From: JANLQX01 sp031381685
Lineage (GTDB): Bacteria > Actinomycetota > Acidimicrobiia > Acidimicrobiales > JANYDT01
Length of the DNA stretch: 9,928 nt
Reading direction: 5' to 3'
NCBI GenBank assembly: GCA_031381685.1
Contig: JANMYF010000297.1
Coordinates: 1 to 9,928, forward strand
Under the pieces are notes generated by a model. It did no database searches. It had not been told where the DNA came from and was given only the letters and a program-made list of their open reading frames with translations. Made by a program: the position numbers and the translations under genes. Shown here one piece after another: positions 4,575-9,928 of this stretch (within the stretch, counting starts at the first letter, position 1; each line of letters begins with the position of its first letter).

Positions 4575-6212
4575 CTACGTCGCCGAAGCGGCGGCCTTCC
4601 TCGTGCCGACCTTTTTCGCACCGGCTTTGTTCGGTGGGCCGGCTTGCTTCGGTCCAGAGGCCTTCGCTGTGCCGGCCTTCTTCACTCTCGGCTCCGCCAC
4701 GCTCGCCTTCTTCACGCTCGCCTTCTTCGCCCCAGGCTTCTTTGCCGCCGCCATCGACGGGGCGCGCTTCGAAGCCGACACCTCCTTGACCGGCGCCGCC
4801 GCAACTGCGGCCTCGTGCTCGTCGACGGCCTTGAGCAATTCCTTCGCCGCCTCCGACACGTTCGACGCCAGTTCACGCACTCGAGGCAGCGCGTCGGAAC
4901 AGGCGACTAGGCCGAAGTGCACGACGCCCATGTAGGACATCACCGTCATGTTGAGCCCGCCACCGTCGAAGATCGGCCCCATCGGATACCACGACACGAG
5001 GGGCGAACCATTGCAGTACAGCGCATAGTTCGGGCCCGGCACGTTCGAGATGGTCACGTTGAACAGCGGCCGGTGGCGGTTCGCGATGTTCATCGACGAA
5101 TACAGGCGAGCCGCCCGCGCCGCAATGGCCGGCGCCGCGAACTCCGCCCAGTTCGTGAGTGCGTCGGCGCCGATCGCGCTGGCCTGCTCCTTCGATGCCT
5201 TCGTCGAAACCTGGATCAGCCGCAGCCGCTCCACCGGATCAGCTTCGTTCGTCGGCAGCTCCACGAACATGTTCGAGACCTGGTTCCCCATGGCCCCCTT
5301 CTGGTCAGCGGCGCGCACCGAGATCGGCACCATCGCCACGAGCGGTTCAACCGGCAGCTCCGAGTTGTCGATCAGGTATCGCCGAAGCGCGCTCGTGCAC
5401 AGTGCGAGCACCACGTCGTTCACGGTGCCGCCGAAGGCCGCCCGTATCCGCTTGATGTCGGCGAGCGTGACCTCCGTGGTACCAAAGCTCCGGTTCGACG
5501 AGAGCGGCACGTTGAAGCTCGTGCGCGGCGCGCTGAAGAGCGACGGCGGCGACTTCATACCCTCGACTTTCGGGCGGTTCCGGAGCTGGGTCACCATCTC
5601 CACCGTCTGCTTCACGGTGGACAGCAGCTTCGCAGGTTGCCGGATCAGGGAATCGATGGCGTAGCTGAGCATCTCGACATCGGACGGAATGCGCTCGGAG
5701 TTCCACGCCGGCGCATCGTCGAACCACACCGGCTCCAGCTGGGTATCGAGCAGATTGGTCGAGAGCTCGGCGCCCGACGCCCCGTCGATCGCCGCATGAT
5801 GGGTCTTCGACACCATCGCCACGAAACCGTGCTCGAGTCCTTCGATGATGTGAATCTCCCAAAGCGGCCGTCGACGATCAAGCGGGCGGCTCATCAGTTC
5901 ACCCGCAAGCTCCTCCAACTCGGCCCGGCCACCCGGGGAGCGGACCGTGGTGCGCCGCACGTGGTAGTCGAGATCGAAGTCGGGGTCCTCGACCCAGATC
6001 GGATGATGGAGGCCGAACGGCACCTCCACGAGGCGCCAGCGGAACGGCGGCAGCTTGTGAAGACGATTCGCGATCAGCGCCTTGAACGTGGCGAAATCGA
6101 AGCCGTCGGGCGACGCCGACGGGTCGTAGATATAGGTCCCGGCCACATGCATCGGTGAGGTCGCCGTCTCCATGTAGAGAAACGTGGCGTCGAGACCGGT
6201 CAAACGTCGCAT
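4575..6212 (-). CDS. Wax ester synthase/diacylglycerol acyltransferase (WS/DGAT)
   Basis: 545 residues from ATG 6212 with AGGGAG seven bases upstream. It joins fatty acyl-CoA to diacylglycerol or a long-chain alcohol, making triacylglycerol or wax ester storage lipid at the membrane/lipid-body surface. The N-terminus L-D-A-T-F-L-Y-M-E-T (7-16) is typical. The active-site HHAAIDG is at 138-144, the family N-D motif (VNDVVLALC) at 264-272, and the conserved SNVPGP at 389-394. Residues 474-545, past the usual end of about 470, form a low-complexity tail rich in Ala and Lys with repeated KKAS/KKAG units, resembling histone H1 or Lsr2/HupB-like tails. Paralogues are common in actinobacteria, so the physiological substrate is uncertain. 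Confidence 0.93.
   Translation of the reverse strand: MRRLTGLDATFLYMETATSPMHVAGTYIYDPSASPDGFDFATFKALIANRLHKLPPFRWRLVEVPFGLHHPIWVEDPDFDLDYHVRRTTVRSPGGRAELEELAGELMSRPLDRRRPLWEIHIIEGLEHGFVAMVSKTHHAAIDGASGAELSTNLLDTQLEPVWFDDAPAWNSERIPSDVEMLSYAIDSLIRQPAKLLSTVKQTVEMVTQLRNRPKVEGMKSPPSLFSAPRTSFNVPLSSNRSFGTTEVTLADIKRIRAAFGGTVNDVVLALCTSALRRYLIDNSELPVEPLVAMVPISVRAADQKGAMGNQVSNMFVELPTNEADPVERLRLIQVSTKASKEQASAIGADALTNWAEFAAPAIAARAARLYSSMNIANRHRPLFNVTISNVPGPNYALYCNGSPLVSWYPMGPIFDGGGLNMTVMSYMGVVHFGLVACSDALPRVRELASNVSEAAKELLKAVDEHEAAVAAAPVKEVSASKRAPSMAAAKKPGAKKASVKKASVAEPRVKKAGTAKASGPKQAGPPNKAGAKKVGTRKAAASAT
4699..4728 (-). repeat. Tandem 15-bp repeat in the acyltransferase tail
   Basis: Two identical adjacent 15-bp units, ACGCTCGCCTTCTTC on the plus strand, encode two K-K-A-S-V pentapeptides of the lysine-rich tail. 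Degenerate copies lie on both sides (for example 4678-4686 and 4734-4742). This suggests the tail grew by repeat slippage and may vary in length among strains. Confidence 0.8.
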
Positions 6213-6219
6213 GCAGTCA

Positions 6220-6225
6220 CTCCCT
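6220..6225 (-). promoter_or_regulatory. Ribosome binding site of the WS/DGAT gene
   Basis: AGGGAG on the minus strand, seven bases ahead of ATG 6212, supports that start. Confidence 0.7.
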
Positions 6226-6262
6226 GAGAACGGTGTCGTTCCCGGTCAGGTTAGTGGTCACT

Positions 6263-6292
6263 CCCGGACGGCGTTCGGGACGCCGAACCGGG
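6263..6292 (-). terminator. GC-rich inverted repeat after the glycosylase gene
   Basis: GTTCGG (6273-6278) pairs with CCGAAC (6283-6288) around a 4-base loop. CCCG (6263-6266) can add to CGGG (6289-6292) beyond an internal bulge. An alternative fold pairs CGGCGT (6269-6274) with ACGCCG (6280-6285). It lies in the 98-base gap between the glycosylase stop and the acyltransferase start on the same strand. No T-run follows, so termination is only possible. Confidence 0.3.
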
Positions 6293-6310
6293 ACGGGACG
6301 TGCCGGATCG

Positions 6311-7222
6311 TCACTTGAGGAGGCGGCTGAGTCGGCGGTCGGCGAGCGGGACACCGCCGGTCTGGCAGGTGGGGCAGTACTGGATGCTCTTGGTGGCGAA
6401 CGAAACCTCGCGGACGGTGTCACCGCAGACCGGGCAGGGCATCCCGGTTCGGGCGTGCACGCGCATGCCGGAACGCTTGGCGTCCTTGAGCTCGCTGGCC
6501 GGCTTCCCGGCGCTGCGCTCGATGGCCTCGGCCAGCACCGTTGTGACGGCTTCCCGAAGCCGATGTCGCTCGTCGTCGTTCAACCCGTTCGCCGGTTTGA
6601 ACGGCGACAGCTTGGCGACATGGAGCGCCTCGTCGGAGTAGGCATTCCCGACGCCGGCCAACAGAGACTGATCCGTCAACACCCCTTTGATCTGGGCACG
6701 ACCCTGCGACGACAGCAATGCGGAGAACGCGGCGTCGGTGAACGATTCGCTCATCGGATCGATACCAAGCGTACGTATCTTCTCGACGTCGTCGGGATTG
6801 CGGACCACGTGCACGCTCAGCCGCTTGTCCGTTCCCGCCTCGGTCGCGGTGAATCCGGAACCGTCGTCGAAGACGACGCGCAGTGCCTGCGGTCCCTTCG
6901 TCAGCTTGGGCTTGACACCCGGCTTGGCCGCCGCCGAGAAGGCGAGGTCGTCCTGCCAGCGGATCCAGCCGGCCCGGGCGAGATGCATGCACAGGAAGAT
7001 CGGCTCGCCTCCCGTCGCACCGTCGGGCGCATCAGTTTCCGCTAGCAGATACTTTCCGCGTCGCGACCAGCCGACGACACGCCGACCCCGCAGGTCGGCC
7101 AGCGATGGATCGAAGGTCTTGAGCGCGCTTATCGCCAGGAGATCGACCTTCTCGATGACGAGACCGCGGGTCCGCTCCGACAGCCAACGCGCCAAAGATT
7201 CGACCTCGGGCATCTCAGGCAT
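6311..7222 (-). CDS. Fpg/Nei-family DNA glycosylase/AP lyase
   Basis: 303 residues. It acts in base-excision repair, removing oxidised bases and nicking the abasic strand. The start at ATG 7222 gives MPEMPEVE; after Met removal the catalytic N-terminal Pro and following Glu are in place. K57 (RRGKYLL) matches the conserved beta-hairpin Lys. GVGNAYSDEAL at 191-200 is the helix-two-turn-helix motif with DNA-contacting N193. A C-terminal zinc finger has Cys 263, 266, 283 and 286 (CPVC, 16 residues, CPTC). In the finger the usual G-R-x-T-x-Y-C is T-K-S-I-Q-Y-C, so the finger arginine is replaced by Lys. Residues 76-89 also differ from the standard MHLGMTG form. This points to a divergent actinobacterial Fpg/Nei branch; 8-oxoguanine specificity should not be assumed. 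No ribosome site is seen. A TAGCGT box six bases ahead of the ATG would fit a leaderless transcript. Confidence 0.92.
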   Translation of the reverse strand: MPEMPEVESLARWLSERTRGLVIEKVDLLAISALKTFDPSLADLRGRRVVGWSRRGKYLLAETDAPDGATGGEPIFLCMHLARAGWIRWQDDLAFSAAAKPGVKPKLTKGPQALRVVFDDGSGFTATEAGTDKRLSVHVVRNPDDVEKIRTLGIDPMSESFTDAAFSALLSSQGRAQIKGVLTDQSLLAGVGNAYSDEALHVAKLSPFKPANGLNDDERHRLREAVTTVLAEAIERSAGKPASELKDAKRSGMRVHARTGMPCPVCGDTVREVSFATKSIQYCPTCQTGGVPLADRRLSRLLK

Positions 7223-7294
7223 GACGAAACGCTATCGCCACGTCGCATGCTGCCGAGCCTCCACGCCGCGCGCCTTCGAGCCGGCGGGCCGGGC

Positions 7295-8071
7295 TCAGGC
7301 GTTGCGGATCGTCATCCCGCCGTCGACGACGAACACGACACCGTTCATGAAGCTCGACGCCGGAAGGACTAGCGACAGCGTTGCATGTGCGACCTCTTCG
7401 GGATCGCCATACCGACGAAGCGGGACGCGACGTTTGGCGAAGATCGCCTTGGCGTCGTCGGGGATCGGGGCCGTCATCCCCGTGTTGATCGGGCCGGGGC
7501 ACACGCAGTTCACGTTCACGCCACGTGGTCCGAGTTCCACCGCAAGTGATCGCGTCAGCCCAATCACCGCGTGCTTCGCCGCGGTGTAAGGACTCATGAA
7601 CGCAGTTGCCCCGAGCCCTTCCGTCGATGCGATGTTCACGACCCGTCCCTCGCCGTTGCGCATCAAGTCGCTCAGGCACGCGCGGATCAGCAGGGCATGA
7701 GCGTCGAGATTGACGGCGAAGGTTGTCCGCCAGGCGTCGCCCCAGAGTTCGCTCTCGATCGCCGCCGGGATCGATACGCCGGCGTTGTTCACGAGGATGT
7801 CGATCGGGCCCAACCCGTTCGTGACCTCGTGCACGAGCGCGGCTATCCCCGCCGGTTCGCGAAGGTCAGCAACGACGCCGAGCGCTGTTCCACCGATGCC
7901 GGCGATCTCCTCCACTACCGAAGCGACCCCTTCTGCGGTCCGATCGACCACCGCGACCACGGCGCCCTCATCGGCAAAGAGGTGCGCCGTCGCCCGCCCC
8001 ATGCCCGATGCGGCGCCCGTGACGATGGCGACCCGCCCGGCAATCGATCGGCTCAACTTGGTCAGTCGCAC
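7295..8071 (-). CDS. Short-chain dehydrogenase/reductase (classical SDR)
   Basis: 258 residues if it starts at GTG 8071, chosen because AGGGGGA lies five bases upstream. ATG 8104 would add 11 residues (M-A-D-W-T-D-C-R-G-T-D) and has only a weak AAGG. Cytosolic NAD(P)-dependent oxidoreductase with a Rossmann fold: TGAASGMG at 18-25, an acidic D43 at the end of strand 2 favouring NAD(H), NNAG at 95-98, catalytic S149, Y162 and K166 (Y-T-A-A-K), and the P-G-P-I-N-T loop at 192-197. The C-terminal F-V-V-D-G-G is standard. The length fits the classical group (about 250). The substrate cannot be told from sequence; FabG-like, alcohol or sugar-alcohol dehydrogenase roles are all open. It lies 72 bases ahead of the glycosylase gene on the same strand and is divergent from the DUF429 gene. 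Confidence 0.92.
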   Translation of the reverse strand: MRLTKLSRSIAGRVAIVTGAASGMGRATAHLFADEGAVVAVVDRTAEGVASVVEEIAGIGGTALGVVADLREPAGIAALVHEVTNGLGPIDILVNNAGVSIPAAIESELWGDAWRTTFAVNLDAHALLIRACLSDLMRNGEGRVVNIASTEGLGATAFMSPYTAAKHAVIGLTRSLAVELGPRGVNVNCVCPGPINTGMTAPIPDDAKAIFAKRRVPLRRYGDPEEVAHATLSLVLPASSFMNGVVFVVDGGMTIRNA

Positions 8072-8076
8072 GTCAG

Positions 8077-8083
8077 TCCCCCT
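8077..8083 (-). promoter_or_regulatory. Ribosome binding site deciding the SDR start
   Basis: AGGGGGA on the minus strand, five bases before GTG 8071, is far stronger than anything ahead of ATG 8104. Confidence 0.65.
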
Positions 8084-8149
8084 GCAGTCGGTCCAGTCAG
8101 CCATGTGACCTTAGACACACCGGACCCTCCTGCGCTCATCGGACACCCC

Positions 8150-8155
8150 TACGCT
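8150..8155 (+). promoter_or_regulatory. Possible -10 box for a leaderless DUF429 transcript
   Basis: TACGCT matches TANNNT and ends six bases before ATG 8162, so transcription could begin at or near the start codon. No ribosome site precedes the gene and no clear -35 is seen. Confidence 0.3.
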
Positions 8156-8161
8156 CGACCC

Positions 8162-8872
8162 ATGGCTCCTGGCGATCCGATGGCGGTCGGCGTCGATGTG
8201 GGAGCCGATCGCCTGCATCTGGTGTGCCTCGGGCCCGGGTATGAGATCAGCGGCACCGCCGTGCTCGACCCTGGCGACCGAGCGGCGGTCTCGGCGTGGT
8301 TCGCCCTGCTTCCCCCACACTGCGTCGTCGCCATCGACGGCCCACCGGCGCCGAGCGCTGCACCGTTCGCCGACGACACAACGGTGTCACGCAAGTTCCG
8401 CCACGCCCGAGGGTGCGAAGTGGAGCTCGGACTTCGGCGCGGCATCTGGGTGTCGTTCGCGACAGGCCCGGAGCCGCTCACGGGCTGGACGGCCGAAGCC
8501 GCACTTGTCCACGAGCTCACCCGCAGCTTGGGCCACCGCGCCCTCGAGACCTATCCCCACGCCATCTACCGCACACTGCTCGGCCGGCGGCCAGCGAAGA
8601 AGACGACCGGTATCGGAACGATGGATCGGGTCGGAGCCCTGCAGTCTGTCGGTGTCGATCACGAAACACTCGCCATGTGGTCGCACGACGCCCTCGACGC
8701 TGCTGCTGCCGCAGTGGTCGCCCGTCAGCATCTCGAAGGGGTTGCCGAAGCCGTCACCTGCGCCATCGATAGCACCGCGATCTGGTTGCCGCGCGCGAGG
8801 GAGATGTTACGCGCGCTGACGATCGATCCAGCCGCAGAGGCGCTCGAGTATGTCGTCAACGATTGCGGGTGA
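8162..8872 (+). CDS. DUF429 family protein (predicted RNase H-like fold)
   Basis: 236 residues from ATG 8162; ATG 8180 just before A-V-G-V-D-V-G is an alternative. The frame runs far upstream, but that part is antisense to the dehydrogenase gene and is not coding. The DUF429 pattern is clear: V-G-V-D-V-G near the N-terminus (D12), V-A-I-D-G-P-P (D59), L-E-T-Y-P-H (E129), and S-H-D-A-L-D-A-A-A-A-A (D176, D179). These acidic positions match those predicted to bind metal in RNase H-like nucleases of this family, but no activity is established. The gene is divergent from the dehydrogenase and may share its control region. The last 66 bases overlap the 3' end of the opposite-strand aminotransferase gene. 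Confidence 0.82.
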   Translation: MAPGDPMAVGVDVGADRLHLVCLGPGYEISGTAVLDPGDRAAVSAWFALLPPHCVVAIDGPPAPSAAPFADDTTVSRKFRHARGCEVELGLRRGIWVSFATGPEPLTGWTAEAALVHELTRSLGHRALETYPHAIYRTLLGRRPAKKTTGIGTMDRVGALQSVGVDHETLAMWSHDALDAAAAAVVARQHLEGVAEAVTCAIDSTAIWLPRAREMLRALTIDPAAEALEYVVNDCG

Positions 8873-9928
8873 CGTTGCGAGGTTCACGCGGACGAAGTGT
8901 TCGAGCCCCTCACCGAATGTCGGCCCCGCCGAGAACGCAACCCGAGCCTCCTCGCGAAGGCGATCCGCGGCCGACTCACCGGCAGAGAAGGTCAAACCGA
9001 GCGACGACAGATCCACCCACGCCAGGTAGGTACCTTGCGCCGGAAGGTGCACCGCCTCGGGTGCTCCGGCGGTGAGTCCGGCGGCGAACTGCGCTCGCCG
9101 ATCGGCCAACGCCGACATGCACGCGCTGAGCCAGTCCGTCACCGAGGGATCCGTCCACGCGATCTCCATGGCCCGCAGACCGGGGTAGGACGGGACACCG
9201 AGGACGTGCGACGAGAACTCACCGTCGAACGCCTCCTTGAGCGCCATGGTGCCGAACGCCAGGGTCGCGGCGCGTAGACCGGCGAGGTTGCAGGACTTGC
9301 TGGCCGACGTGAGCGTGACGGTACGTGCGCGAACTTCTTCCGAGAGCGACTCGAACGCGATATGCCGACGACCGTCGAACACCAACTCGGCGTGGATCTC
9401 GTCGGCCACAACGATCATGTCGAAATCGATCGACAACTCCGCGAGCGAACGGAGTTCGGACTCGGTGAAAACGCGGCCGACCGGGTTATGCGGATTGCAG
9501 AGCAACAACATCGGCGGGCGGTTCGTCGAGACCAGTGCGCGGAGTGCCTCGAGATCGAAGCGGTATTCACCGTCGACGACCGTCATCCGATGCTCCAACA
9601 CTCGACGACCCTGCTCACGGATCACGGTGAAGAAGGGCGGGTAGATCGGCGTGAGCACGAGGATCGGATCTCCGGGCTCCGACCACACCCGCATCGCTGC
9701 GTGCATGCCCTGCACCACATCGGTCTGCAACGCAAACCGGTCGGGATCATCGAGCATCCCGAAACGACGGGCAAGATATCGCGATGCAACCCCCTGCAGG
9801 TGCTCGTGGTAGCGCCAACCCGGGTAGCCCAGGAATCCGTCATCCAGCCAACGCTGCAAACCGACCAGCACCGCCGGCGGCGGTTCGAAGTCCATGTCGG
9901 CCACCCACGCCGGGAGCACGTCGGCGTC
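8807..9928 (-). CDS. MalY/PatB-type PLP enzyme, 5' end cut by window
   Basis: Fold-type I aminotransferase family member, probably a cystathionine beta-lyase/C-S lyase acting on sulfur amino acids. It is read to the window edge: the codon at 9919 is GTG within D-A-D-V-L-P-A-W-V-A-D-M-D-F, a stretch that lies about 20-30 residues inside this family, so the true start is beyond 9928. Diagnostic features, counting that GTG as 1, are WVADMDF (5-11), Y93 in the P-I-Y-P-P segment, CNPHNPVGR (141-149), DEIHAEL (173-179), Schiff-base Lys208 (SASKSCNLAGL) and carboxylate-binding Arg344 (FVRVNLATS). W-V-A-D-M-D-F and D-E-I-H-A-E-L set it apart from histidinol-phosphate aminotransferases. The visible part is intact. 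The 3' end overlaps the DUF429 gene by 66 bases. Confidence 0.9.
   Translation of the reverse strand, partial: DADVLPAWVADMDFEPPPAVLVGLQRWLDDGFLGYPGWRYHEHLQGVASRYLARRFGMLDDPDRFALQTDVVQGMHAAMRVWSEPGDPILVLTPIYPPFFTVIREQGRRVLEHRMTVVDGEYRFDLEALRALVSTNRPPMLLLCNPHNPVGRVFTESELRSLAELSIDFDMIVVADEIHAELVFDGRRHIAFESLSEEVRARTVTLTSASKSCNLAGLRAATLAFGTMALKEAFDGEFSSHVLGVPSYPGLRAMEIAWTDPSVTDWLSACMSALADRRAQFAAGLTAGAPEAVHLPAQGTYLAWVDLSSLGLTFSAGESAADRLREEARVAFSAGPTFGEGLEHFVRVNLATSPAIVDDILERLCGWIDRQRA

Noticed and set aside
4917..6158. Long plus-strand frame opposite the WS/DGAT gene
   Set aside because: Arg/His-rich antisense shadow of a clear acyltransferase gene.
7278..7296. GAGCC/GGCTC inverted repeat at the dehydrogenase stop as a terminator
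   Set aside because: Only five clean pairs, overlapping the stop codon, no T-run; expected by chance in such GC-rich DNA.
7571..8161. Upstream extension of the DUF429 frame, suggesting a fusion
   Set aside because: It is antisense to the well-supported dehydrogenase gene and shows no family features.
1..9928. CRISPR arrays, rRNA, transposase genes or defence modules
   Set aside because: No regularly spaced repeats, rRNA motifs, DDE transposase or recognisable defence genes were found. The only mobile-element genes are the integrase module.

Overview
The window is high-GC bacterial DNA and reads as actinobacterial. The evidence is a mycobacterial-type wax ester synthase/diacylglycerol acyltransferase with a lysine/alanine-rich tail, a DrrA/DrrB-like ABC pair, an actinobacterial excisionase/integrase set, and frequent GTG starts. 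Acidimicrobiia is a plausible home, but that is a guess from overall gene style and not a placement.

Layout. Positions 1 to about 2612 are one end of an integrated genetic element. It holds a promoter and palindromic operator-like site (46-102), a C-rich gene for a sigma/HTH-like protein that appears frameshifted near 802, a small excisionase-type HTH protein (ends 1106), and, on the opposite strand, a tyrosine recombinase (2502-1117). The recombinase gene lies immediately downstream of a tRNA-Gly(GCC) gene (2684-2610, minus strand, CCA encoded). This is the classic arrangement of an element inserted at the 3' end of a tRNA gene. The rest of the element, with its second attachment site, would lie left of the window. 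The 108 bases between integrase and tRNA hold two 8-bp direct repeats and two hairpins.

Positions 2685-9928 look like ordinary chromosome. A two-gene ABC exporter operon (2826-4567, plus; ATPase and ABC-2 permease with a 4-base overlap) runs tail to tail into a WS/DGAT acyltransferase (6212-4575, minus). Behind that on the minus strand come an Fpg/Nei-family DNA glycosylase (7222-6311) and an NAD-type short-chain dehydrogenase (8071-7295). A DUF429 protein (8162-8872, plus) is divergent from the dehydrogenase. Its 3' end overlaps by 66 bases the 3' end of a MalY/PatB-type PLP enzyme (minus), which is cut by the right edge.

How the genes work together. The left genes form an integration/excision and regulatory module. 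The ABC pair should assemble into one exporter. The chromosomal minus-strand genes (storage-lipid acyltransferase, base-excision repair glycosylase, dehydrogenase) share a strand but show no obvious common pathway. No wholly new system is evident. The most unusual points are the recombinase (duplicated N-terminal arm domain and two replaced catalytic histidine positions), the frameshift in the regulator gene, and the histone-H1-like tail on the acyltransferase.
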